Shown in pieces: positions 1 through 6,413 of a DNA stretch of 22,931 bases (positions are counted from its first letter, which is position 1; every line of letters starts with the position of its first letter). Below the pieces are notes generated by a model. That model was not told where the DNA came from, searched no databases, and worked only from the letters and a program-made list of their open reading frames with translations. The stretch covers positions 1 to 22,931 of the forward strand of contig CAZKSJ010000011.1 of the NCBI GenBank assembly GCA_964555515.1, in the 5' to 3' direction. The translations under genes and the position numbers were made by a program. Source of the DNA: UBA1388 sp964555515 (GTDB lineage Bacteria > Patescibacteriota > Microgenomatia > UBA1400 > PJMF01).

Positions 1-810
1 TCAGTTCAGCCGATTATTCCCTCACTCTTGTCACCAATCATTTATGTTTGCATTCTAATTTGTTGTTACATTAGTTTGCACAAATTGCATTTCAATAACT
101 TGCAAAGTCTGCTCGGCACCTATGTCTGCTCCATGTTTCCACCGCTGATGGCTCAAGCCGGCAGAGAACACGGCATGATGGCTGATATTTATTTATGCCT
201 ACTGTATTGGATCGGCGTTTTGATCATGCTGTCTGCAAAAAAAAGACCACATTTATGGTGGTGGCTCGTTTCGATAACAATCGCGGGTAGTTTAATCAAA
301 ACAGAAGGTATCTTGTTGATGACGCTGATTTTATTTTCAGCTCAATCTAGAATGGTGAAAGTCTCTCAGCTCGGATTAGCTAGTCTTGGTCTCATTGGCT
401 GGCAAACTTTATTGTGGTGGCAACAAATCCCTTCCAGTTACAGTTTATTAATGCCAAATTTATCGATAATTGGCTACCGTATCTGGATAATGACTAGTGA
501 AATTATCGCCGAGTTATTTGGTAACTTGCGCAATTGGTACTTTTTCTGGTGGATCTATTTAGCTGCATTCACTGTCTACCCAGTCAGTTGGTCTACCACC
601 CAAAAACAACTGATTAAAATCATGACCGTCATTATCGCTGCTTGGGTGGGGATGTATCTTTTTTCATCAATTCCTATCATCGGTTACGTCAGTTCGTCGC
701 TTGATAGATTACTACTGCAAATCCAAAGCTTGTGGTACTTAATATTTGTTATGCAAATTATGTCAACCTTTAAAAACAAACACCTCATTATCAAAAGTAA
801 CATTTTATAG
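1..810 (+). CDS. Partial polytopic glycosyltransferase-like membrane protein (C-terminal part)
   Basis: The frame is open to the left edge of the window, so the 5' end is missing. The first in-window initiator, TTG at 28, is probably not the real start. The visible 269 residues are strongly hydrophobic, with about seven membrane segments. Two motifs recall integral-membrane GT-C glycosyltransferases of the GT39 or dolichyl-phosphate-mannose type: LIKTEG in a loop, resembling the K(N/T)EG motif of these enzymes, and SLDRLLLQI near the C-terminus, resembling their (T/S)xxRLLLQ motif. Such enzymes transfer a sugar from a polyprenyl-phosphate donor to an exported acceptor, with catalytic residues in an N-terminal loop that is not in this window. 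The gene meets the next one tail to tail, and the two stop codons overlap. The membrane nature is certain; the glycosyltransferase call rests on short motifs. Confidence 0.6.
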   Translation, partial: SVQPIIPSLLSPIIYVCILICCYISLHKLHFNNLQSLLGTYVCSMFPPLMAQAGREHGMMADIYLCLLYWIGVLIMLSAKKRPHLWWWLVSITIAGSLIKTEGILLMTLILFSAQSRMVKVSQLGLASLGLIGWQTLLWWQQIPSSYSLLMPNLSIIGYRIWIMTSEIIAELFGNLRNWYFFWWIYLAAFTVYPVSWSTTQKQLIKIMTVIIAAWVGMYLFSSIPIIGYVSSSLDRLLLQIQSLWYLIFVMQIMSTFKNKHLIIKSNIL

Positions 811-1443
811 CTTGCCAGTATTAGCTTGAGCAATTGCAACATCAGTTCTTAATGGTACTTTTTCATAGATTTGCTTTCTTCTGATGATCAACATCGCACT
901 CATAAACGATTGCACCATAAATTCTGCCACTGGATATAAAGCAGTTAAGATTGAATAAGTCTGTAATGATGCAATGATTAAAGCAAATCTCAACATATTT
1001 ATCATAAAAAATAGCAATGTTTCAGTGTGCGGTCTCCACCAGGATTTTCTAATGGTTGGTCCATAAGCAAGTAAGTTGGTGATGGTGATCATAATGGCAG
1101 AAATAATTGGTTGTTTAGCGATTAGCCACAACACAAGCGCTAGTAAAGTCAGCCCAAAAAATAATTTATCTAGGGTGGTCACGTCTTGATGCCGCCGATG
1201 TTTTAGGCTCAATAAATAAACAGTAAAAATCAATAAAGTTGAAACAAACGTCGCTAGGCTCCCAGTTCCAGCCCCTCCTTGAACCTGCAATGCAAAGGCA
1301 ATGAAGGTAATAAATCCAAATAGAAACCAACTATAAACATGTGGCTCTGTTTTGCCTTTAATCACATCTCTGATATACGGGAAATAGCCTACAATGGTTA
1401 AAATAATCGCAACAAATCCAAAAATGGTTTTCAGATCAATCAC
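805..1443 (-). CDS. PQ-loop/SemiSWEET-like membrane protein
   Basis: This 212-aa protein has about seven membrane segments in two similar halves. Each half carries a proline and an I-R motif after its first helix (FPYIRD at about 21-26, GPTIRK at about 128-133), followed by a loop and an amphipathic aromatic helix. This is the layout of PQ-loop proteins, which include SemiSWEET sugar carriers and lysosomal amino-acid exporters; the exact PQ dipeptide is absent. The substrate cannot be inferred. The start is GTG, because an in-frame TGA lies two codons upstream. GAGGAG lies 14 nt before the GTG, a long spacing. A TAAAAT box ending 7 nt before the GTG is an alternative near-leaderless signal. 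The first gene on the other side, at 1594, is divergent. Confidence 0.6.
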   Translation of the reverse strand: MIDLKTIFGFVAIILTIVGYFPYIRDVIKGKTEPHVYSWFLFGFITFIAFALQVQGGAGTGSLATFVSTLLIFTVYLLSLKHRRHQDVTTLDKLFFGLTLLALVLWLIAKQPIISAIMITITNLLAYGPTIRKSWWRPHTETLLFFMINMLRFALIIASLQTYSILTALYPVAEFMVQSFMSAMLIIRRKQIYEKVPLRTDVAIAQANTGKL

Positions 1444-1558
1444 AACTCATATTTTACTCCTCTCGTGAATATAATGAAACCGCTACACTCTTGATAAAGT
1501 CATCAGTGATAATTGTTAAATATCCCTCCCATTTTTTTGTTCAATTTCCTTTTGTTAA

Positions 1559-1593
1559 TTGCCAAATCAACTTAAAAGTCATATCATCAAACT
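1559..1593 (+). promoter_or_regulatory. Sigma70-type promoter for the Excalibur gene, predicted leaderless
   Basis: TTGCCA at 1559-1564 (5 of 6 to TTGACA) and TATCAT at 1582-1587 (5 of 6 to TATAAT) are separated by 17 bp. Only 6 nt follow the -10 box before the ATG at 1594, so transcription should begin at or next to the A of the start codon. No Shine-Dalgarno sequence is present. Confidence 0.7.
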
Positions 1594-2097
1594 ATGACAG
1601 ATTCATCAGAAAATCCCAACCCAGAGACAGAAAAAAAGGAAACTCCCAAAGGACCTTCTAAACTTCAAAAAATCCGAGGCAGTCACAAGTTTCGGATTGG
1701 CTTCATTATTTTCCTAATGGCAATCGTGGTGATCATGTTTATTTTTTGGCAAAAGGCGCGCATTGCGCTCGTGGTCATTTTCGTGACCCTGGTTGCAGCC
1801 TTAGGTCTTGAAGTCTCTCAAAACGACTGGGATTTAGGCGAACTGTGGGAAACTGGCTCCTTTGAAGAATCAAAGGTGATGCGAGATGAATCAGGAGACG
1901 TGCTTTATGACATGTTTGGTGATATCACTACCGATTCAAGCGTTGGCAAAAGAGCCGATGACTACAATTGCGATGATTTCACTTCTCAACCAGCCGCCCA
2001 AACTTTTTTTGAAAAAGTTGGTGGAGTAGGGAATGATGTCAACCGCCTCGATGGTGATAAAGACGGTGAAGCTTGTGAAAGTCTGCCAAAAAACTAA
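1594..2097 (+). CDS. Two-TM protein with C-terminal Excalibur calcium-binding domain
   Basis: The 167-aa protein has a charged cytoplasmic N-terminus (about 1-33), two closely spaced membrane helices (about 34-52 and 55-73), an acidic linker, and a C-terminal Excalibur domain at about 122-164. The domain shows the paired cysteines (Cys126, Cys161) and the DGDKDGEAC loop, with three aspartates spaced as in EF-hand-like calcium sites. Excalibur domains occur at the ends of bacterial surface and secreted nucleases or as free domains. No nuclease module is present here. The helical hairpin would place both ends on the same side of the membrane. If the Excalibur domain is extracellular, as is usual, the short N-terminus would be outside too. 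The function is unknown. The ATG start is supported by the promoter directly upstream. Confidence 0.8.
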   Translation: MTDSSENPNPETEKKETPKGPSKLQKIRGSHKFRIGFIIFLMAIVVIMFIFWQKARIALVVIFVTLVAALGLEVSQNDWDLGELWETGSFEESKVMRDESGDVLYDMFGDITTDSSVGKRADDYNCDDFTSQPAAQTFFEKVGGVGNDVNRLDGDKDGEACESLPKN

Positions 2098-2180
2098 ATA
2101 CTATTTTTTTAAGATCGACTGATCAAAAATTTAGAGATCAAATATCTGTATTTGTTTTCCAATTTTGAACCTCAATCAAT

Positions 2181-2585
2181 TTAGTTGATGCCGTATCGCC
2201 AAAAGATGGCAGTGATGTTCGCACCACCGCTGGTTAAGTTGATTGCTTTTTTCAATTCGTACTGGCTGATGGTACCAGCTAAAGGCTCTCGATCAGGAAT
2301 ATTGCCGGTGTAATAACTTTGCAGGACTGGTAACGCTCGCTCATCACCCAACTGACCCAGCGCCCAAATTGCATCATTTCTGGCTTTATATCCCCGCTCC
2401 TCATCCTGCAACTGAGCTATTAAAGCAGTTGTACAGTCGCCTTGGTATTCCCACTGGGCAGTTTTGCACAAATTTTTCACGGTAAAACCAATCCAGGTAG
2501 TGCCAATCATGAACAACAGCACTATTAAGCTGATCCCTGTTGCAGCTAGAAATAATAGCAGGCTGTAAATTGGCTTGGTTTTCAT
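2181..2585 (-). CDS. Membrane-anchored HEAT-repeat protein
   Basis: This 134-aa protein starts with one hydrophobic helix (about 8-35), which is a signal anchor or uncleaved signal. A soluble part follows that contains a clear HEAT-type unit at about 66-93 (ARNDAIWALGQLGDERALPVL), the pattern of PBS-lyase/HEAT repeats. Two cysteines (about 40 and 51) lie near the membrane. HEAT repeats bind proteins, and no catalytic motif is visible. It is the third gene of the operon with the HTH regulator and the DUF2178-like protein. Its ATG lies 2 nt after the regulator stop, with AAAGG spaced 6 nt upstream. It may be the effector or partner of that regulatory unit, which is inference only. Confidence 0.6.
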   Translation of the reverse strand: MKTKPIYSLLLFLAATGISLIVLLFMIGTTWIGFTVKNLCKTAQWEYQGDCTTALIAQLQDEERGYKARNDAIWALGQLGDERALPVLQSYYTGNIPDREPLAGTISQYELKKAINLTSGGANITAIFWRYGIN

Positions 2586-2587
2586 CG

Positions 2588-2794
2588 CTACCTTTCTTTG
2601 TCAGTATTGACAAATAATTCATCAATTTTCACGTCAAACAGCTCCGCCATTTTAAATGCCAATCCGAGCGACGGCAAATATTTGTTGGTCTCAATGGCAA
2701 TCACTGTTTGGCGGGAAACGTCTAGCCTCTCGGCCAACTCCTCTTGCGTCAAATCATGCATGGCACGATAAACTTTTATTTTATTTTTGATCAG
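2588..2794 (-). CDS. Small XRE/YozG-type HTH transcriptional regulator
   Basis: This 68-aa protein consists almost entirely of a Cro/C1-type helix-turn-helix (about 15-40: LTQEELAERLDVSRQTVIAIE), followed by the KYLPSL...A..FDVKIDELF tail typical of the YozG/COG1476 group. Family members usually begin with M-K-N-R-I-K, matching IKNKIK here. This fits a start at CTG 2792-2794 or ATC 2789-2791. The first in-frame initiator, TTG at 2804-2806, would give 72 aa, but it overlaps the only good Shine-Dalgarno sequence, GGAGG at 2800-2804. The gene overlaps the 3' end of the DUF2178-like gene by 14 nt, implying coupled translation. YozG-type regulators commonly sit beside DUF2178-type membrane proteins and probably control their own operon. 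Confidence 0.88.
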   Translation of the reverse strand: MIKNKIKVYRAMHDLTQEELAERLDVSRQTVIAIETNKYLPSLGLAFKMAELFDVKIDELFVNTDKER

Positions 2795-3206
2795 ACTTGC
2801 CTCCAAATTTTCTTTGCAACCAGTAGTAACTTAGAGAAAAAATGACGACTAATAGTAACGTTAAGTAAGCCAAAATCATGCCAATTGATTCAATGAACAA
2901 GAATTCGCCTTTGGCAAACACTGGAAAAATATCGCCATGAGAAGGAATTAAGAGTAGTAAGGCACAAATTGCCACAGTTGGGGCAAAGATAGCATAAGTG
3001 GTATGCGCCGCCTTCTCTCTGATTGTCTGCTCCCGTTCATCAATCGCCAGCTTAGTTTGTGATAGCACGATCATTAAAAATATCGCTGCCGTAAACACTC
3101 CCACTACTGCCAAAAAATATAGTTGCAGCCAAATCGAGATAACAATGATGGCCAACATAAACAACACAACGGCGGCACGAAATTGATTGTATTTTTTCTT
3201 GTTCAT
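2781..3206 (-). CDS. DUF2178-like membrane protein
   Basis: The 141-aa protein has four membrane helices (about 11-29, 31-50, 71-88, 105-127). Between helices 2 and 3 lies a cytoplasmic motif, DEREQTIREKAAHTTY (about 56-71). The DER...I..KA pattern is the hallmark of DUF2178-type membrane proteins. These are widely paired with YozG-like HTH regulators, as here, and have no established biochemical function. Overlap with the downstream regulator indicates one transcript (DUF2178, HTH, HEAT). The ATG start is supported by a consensus promoter whose -10 box ends 6 nt before it. I am confident of the family resemblance and the operon; the role is unknown. Confidence 0.75.
   Translation of the reverse strand: MNKKKYNQFRAAVVLFMLAIIVISIWLQLYFLAVVGVFTAAIFLMIVLSQTKLAIDEREQTIREKAAHTTYAIFAPTVAICALLLLIPSHGDIFPVFAKGEFLFIESIGMILAYLTLLLVVIFSLSYYWLQRKFGGKSDQK
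2794..2804 (-). promoter_or_regulatory. Ribosome binding site that sets a non-AUG start for the HTH regulator
   Basis: GGAGG on the minus strand (2800-2804) is the strongest Shine-Dalgarno match in the window. Five nt downstream lies CTG (2792-2794), in frame with the HTH gene, and 8 nt downstream lies ATC. No ATG or GTG occurs at a usable distance. The sequence therefore suggests initiation at CTG or ATC, probably inefficient. Confidence 0.55.
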
Positions 3207-3256
3207 GCTTTTATAGTAATGCTATCTTTACATTATGTCAAGTTTTATTTACATTA
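3207..3256 (-). promoter_or_regulatory. Leaderless promoter with 21-bp direct-repeat operator for the DUF2178-HTH-HEAT operon
   Basis: On the minus strand, a perfect TTGACA (plus coordinates 3236-3241), a 17-bp spacer and TACTAT (3213-3218) are followed by 6 nt and the ATG at 3206. TAATGTAAA occurs twice in direct orientation (3248-3256 and 3227-3235), 21 bp apart, which is two helical turns. The two copies flank the -35 box, the downstream one lying in the spacer. This placement suits an operator for the operon's own HTH regulator. Confidence 0.65.
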
Positions 3257-3307
3257 GTGGCTTAATGGTCTGATGCTTGATAGAATGTACTTTGATTGAC
3301 TATCGAA

Positions 3308-4243
3308 ATGCCTAAAAAAATTCCCGTCACTATTTTCACCGGATTTCTTGGTTCAGGTAAAACTACTATCATCCTGAATCTGATTGATTATTTGCATAGT
3401 ATTGGCCAGCAGGTGGTATATATTAAAAATGAGATTGGTACCACTGATATTGACGCAGAAATTGTCAAAGAAAAAAATATTGAGACAAAAAAGCTGCTTA
3501 ATGGTTGTGTTTATCACACCTTGGTTGGACCAATCACCCATGCCGTCGATGATTTGATCGATAAATTTAACCCAGATAGAATCATCATCGAAACAGCCGG
3601 CACTGATGAAACTTCTAATCCGATTGTGCTGGGCATCAATATCAGCAGCCATCCCAGGCTGGTCAGAGATGGCATTATCACCGTGATTGATGTGGTTAAC
3701 TTTAATAATTACAAATTCTTGGATGACTATAACCGCGACCAGTCTAATTTTATTGATTTAATTGTCTTTAATAAAGTTGAGCTGGTTGATGAAGAAAGAA
3801 AACGAGCGGTGGTCGCTTACGTCCGCGAGTTCAATGAGCGCTCACCAATTGTCGAGGCAGTAGGAGGAAAATTAAATCCTCACTTAGCGTTTGGGATGAA
3901 CATCTCCACTGAAGATGAAATAAGCCAGGACAAAGGTGCAGTTAATCACTTTAAAGCAGATCACATCAATACTTTTACTTATACTTCCGATCAAACTTTT
4001 GATGAAAATAAATTGGAAAATGCTTTCCTAAATCTTCCCAAAAATGTGATTCGTTACAAAGGCTACGTGAAAACTTCCCAGGGAATGAAAATTATCAATG
4101 GAGTTTATAAGCGATTTGACTGGATGGAAACTTCGGGGCCAACTGACACCCAAACCACTCGATTGGTAATTATTGGCTATGAGGTCAAAGATAGCCGGTT
4201 AGATATCATTAATCAACTGGATGCCTGTGTGACGCAATCCTAA
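3308..4243 (+). CDS. CobW/COG0523-type G3E GTPase with degenerate metal site
   Basis: The 311-aa product (ATG 3308) belongs to the G3E P-loop GTPases that deliver metal (Zn, Co, Ni) to target proteins. GFLGSGKTT is the P-loop, ETAGTDETSNP fills the switch II position, and VIDVVNF follows the usual strand. Two hallmark motifs are changed. The CxCC metal-binding motif reads NGCVYHTL, keeping one Cys and gaining a His. The NKxD guanine-recognition motif reads NKVE. A C-terminal CobW_C-like domain follows (about 220-311). A TTG at 3296 extends the frame by four residues; I prefer the ATG because it fits the family start (PxTxxTGFLGSGKTT). A possible -10, TAGAAT, is at 3281-3286. It may be a metallochaperone with altered chemistry or a repurposed GTPase. 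Confidence 0.85.
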   Translation: MPKKIPVTIFTGFLGSGKTTIILNLIDYLHSIGQQVVYIKNEIGTTDIDAEIVKEKNIETKKLLNGCVYHTLVGPITHAVDDLIDKFNPDRIIIETAGTDETSNPIVLGINISSHPRLVRDGIITVIDVVNFNNYKFLDDYNRDQSNFIDLIVFNKVELVDEERKRAVVAYVREFNERSPIVEAVGGKLNPHLAFGMNISTEDEISQDKGAVNHFKADHINTFTYTSDQTFDENKLENAFLNLPKNVIRYKGYVKTSQGMKIINGVYKRFDWMETSGPTDTQTTRLVIIGYEVKDSRLDIINQLDACVTQS

Positions 4244-4249
4244 ACAAAC

Positions 4250-4879
4250 TCACGGACCAGTGGCGATGTTGGCAATGCGCCACAAACCATTGTCGCCTTG
4301 CTCTAATGTAACCCAACGCACGTCGGGATCACCATCCCAGCCGTAATATGGAATCGGCGCATTAGCGGCATCAGCGCTCATCTCAACGGATAAAATGACT
4401 TGATATTGTTGTGTCGATGATTTCCAGTCAGTTTGCTGCCAGGGTGTAATTTTGTTAATCTGCACTGACTCCATTTCATTAAACTGCACTCCCCAACTTT
4501 GCTTAGAGGATTCGTCACCAATCATAGCTGGTGTCATCATCCCAATCGCTTCTGGAATACTTTTTTCAGCTATTAAATTGAAAAATGTGCGAATCACATC
4601 TTCACCGGTGGGTTGGGGCACTTCACGAACCGGCTGATCACCACTTGGTTGTGCGCTAGTTGGCTGATTGCTAGCAATCGGTGCTTCATTCGCGTCCAAA
4701 TCGAGCAGAACAAGTTGATCTGAATCTGACTCCGACTCCACCTCCGACTCCGATTCTGGCGGGTCATCCCACTCGCGTGTCTCCTCAACTGGTCCAAAGG
4801 TTTTTCCTTGCATGACCAATACTGTGCCGATGGCACCCAAGATAAAAATCCCGACAAAAATAATTTGTTTTGGTGTCAT
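4250..4879 (-). CDS. Membrane-anchored protein with acidic linker and NTF2-like domain
   Basis: The 209-aa protein has an N-terminal membrane helix (about 5-23) and a low-complexity Ser/Glu/Asp linker (about 36-56) encoded by near-perfect GACTCC hexamer repeats. A Pro/Gln-rich stretch comes next, then a globular domain at about 94-206. The domain begins with a helix (VIRTFFNLIAEKSIPEAIGMM) and ends in WVTLEQGDNGLWRIANI, the usual start and end of NTF2-like/DUF4878-type cone folds. These bind ligands or stabilise partners outside the cell. Its ATG overlaps the stop of the upstream 5'-nucleotidase gene (ATGA), so the two are translationally coupled. The nucleotidase lacks an export signal, so the functional link is unclear. 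Confidence 0.6.
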   Translation of the reverse strand: MTPKQIIFVGIFILGAIGTVLVMQGKTFGPVEETREWDDPPESESEVESESDSDQLVLLDLDANEAPIASNQPTSAQPSGDQPVREVPQPTGEDVIRTFFNLIAEKSIPEAIGMMTPAMIGDESSKQSWGVQFNEMESVQINKITPWQQTDWKSSTQQYQVILSVEMSADAANAPIPYYGWDGDPDVRWVTLEQGDNGLWRIANIATGP

Positions 4880-6342
4880 AAATAACTTAGCCTTCCTTCA
4901 ATATGCCTACTACTGTTCTGATGACTGCGCAAATACTCTTCTAAAACATCCTGAGCAGAAGTAGTCACTACTTTGTGATTGCCCTTCGCCAATAATTCTT
5001 CGTTTGAAATATTTAAGTAAGCTTGGCTATTATTGAAGTGAAAACCTTGCATACAAATTGTATAAGTCTGCTCACCTTGGACTGGTTTTCCAGCAATACG
5101 TAGACTTTTTAACTGCGCTTTTTGATCGCTGTAGACAGCTTTGACACCAGCGTTGACTTGATAACACTCGCCTTCGCCATTACGGTTGTCTTGGCGCATG
5201 ATGTGGCTAAAAATTGCTTTGAGTTGCTTCCCAGAAATTTCGAACCGATGCAAAACATCATCGTAAGGAAAACAAGCTAAGAAATCTTTGAGCGTGACCA
5301 ATGGGCCTATTTGCTGTACCCTAATTGAGCCGCTGCCCACCAACATCACGTCTGTACCACTATTCTCAGCAAAGGCATCGGCCACGAAGTTTCCCAAAGT
5401 TGTTTCTTCTTCCCGGTGAGGGTGGGTTAACACCACACCCAACTTAGTCACCAGAGCCGAATACTTGCTATCAACCTGTTTTTGATATGTCTGAATGTAC
5501 TCTTCCAGTTGTTCGTCTCTTTTTACAGTCTGGTCAGTGATGGGTACCATCTGCCACTTATAATCAATAATCGCGTTGGTCTCATCATCCACGGTAATAT
5601 CAAACCGGCCAATTTGATTGGTGCCACCGCCAGTTTGAGCAACCAAAATCTTGTTAACCTTGGCTGGTTGATCCATGACAGTGTGGGTATGTCCACCCAA
5701 AATTAGATCTACCCCCCAATCTTTGTCAATCAACTTGGCTAGTTGCAGATCTGATTCATAACCAATGTGGGTCAACAGAATAGTCAAATCAATGTCATCA
5801 TTTTTGTAAGCGTTACAAATCCTGCCTACTTCCCTTGATGCTTCTTCGATTGACACAAAACTGCCTACCAACTTGTCCTGAGCGAGCGAATCTTTAATTT
5901 TATCGGTCAAAATCCCTGTGAATAAAATATCAAAGCCGGCTTTTTTGATCACCAAAAATGGCGTCATCATCCGCTTGTTGTACTTTTTGATATAAAGATT
6001 GGCGTTAACAATCGGGAAGTTGGCCATTTTTTCTAAAAATAACAGGTGTGGCAAACCGTAATCAAACTCATGATTACCAAGTGCTACTACATCTGGTGAC
6101 AAATAATTCATAATGTCTATCGTGGAAATTCCTTTAAACTCAGCATCGATCAGCGAACCTTGGAGCATGTCGCCAGCAATCACAAACAACACATTTTCTT
6201 CTTCCGCCCTGACTTGATTGACATAACCAGATAATAATGACAAACCGCCAATTAAGGTCTTATCGCCAGCTTTTAGTTCTGCTAAAAAATCGCCGTGCAT
6301 GTCATTGGAGTGCAAAATGGTGAATTTTTTTGTTTTTGACAT
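4876..6342 (-). CDS. 5'-nucleotidase/metallophosphoesterase, cytoplasmic YunD/UshA-like
   Basis: The 488-aa enzyme has the two-domain UshA/YunD architecture. The N-terminal metallophosphatase domain shows all dimetal motifs: NDMHG (Asp14, His16), GD at 57-58, GNHEFD at 89-94, THIG at 191-194 and GGHTH at 216-220. The C-terminal 5'-nucleotidase domain (about 298-470) shows LGNFVADA, GSGSIR at 336-341 (the family usually has N-x-G-x-I-R) and FPYDDVL. Family members hydrolyse nucleoside 5'-phosphates or related phosphoesters. There is no signal peptide: catalytic sequence begins at residue 7, so the enzyme should be cytoplasmic, like YunD and unlike UshA. The start is ATG, with AAGGA 10 nt upstream. 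Its stop overlaps the start of the NTF2-like gene by 4 nt. Confidence 0.9.
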   Translation of the reverse strand: MSKTKKFTILHSNDMHGDFLAELKAGDKTLIGGLSLLSGYVNQVRAEEENVLFVIAGDMLQGSLIDAEFKGISTIDIMNYLSPDVVALGNHEFDYGLPHLLFLEKMANFPIVNANLYIKKYNKRMMTPFLVIKKAGFDILFTGILTDKIKDSLAQDKLVGSFVSIEEASREVGRICNAYKNDDIDLTILLTHIGYESDLQLAKLIDKDWGVDLILGGHTHTVMDQPAKVNKILVAQTGGGTNQIGRFDITVDDETNAIIDYKWQMVPITDQTVKRDEQLEEYIQTYQKQVDSKYSALVTKLGVVLTHPHREEETTLGNFVADAFAENSGTDVMLVGSGSIRVQQIGPLVTLKDFLACFPYDDVLHRFEISGKQLKAIFSHIMRQDNRNGEGECYQVNAGVKAVYSDQKAQLKSLRIAGKPVQGEQTYTICMQGFHFNNSQAYLNISNEELLAKGNHKVVTTSAQDVLEEYLRSHQNSSRHIEGRLSYL

Positions 6343-6352
6343 AAGTTTTCAT

Positions 6353-6397
6353 TCCTTAATTGTTTCTCACATACAAAATCGATTAATTTCTTGTCAA
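6353..6397 (-). promoter_or_regulatory. Putative promoter and ribosome binding site of the 5'-nucleotidase operon
   Basis: A perfect TTGACA lies on the minus strand at plus coordinates 6392-6397. About 17-18 bp downstream lies only a weak -10 (GTATGT/TATGTG). The short leader contains AAGGA (6353-6357), 10 nt before the ATG. Unlike several other promoters here, this transcript has a leader with a Shine-Dalgarno sequence. The -10 element is uncertain. Confidence 0.4.
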
Positions 6398-6413
6398 GCT
6401 CATTGATCACCAA

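Noticed and set aside
2098..2180. Bidirectional terminator between the Excalibur and HEAT genes
   Set aside because: Only very short complementary pieces are present; no stem long enough to support a call.
2401..2625. 74-aa minus-strand frame across the HEAT and HTH genes
   Set aside because: It overlaps two better-supported genes in another frame and has no recognisable protein features.
4876..4879. Recoding of TGA as glycine (SR1/Gracilibacteria code)
   Set aside because: TGA ends conserved proteins at expected places, including the ATGA overlap here and the four-TM gene end at 17587.
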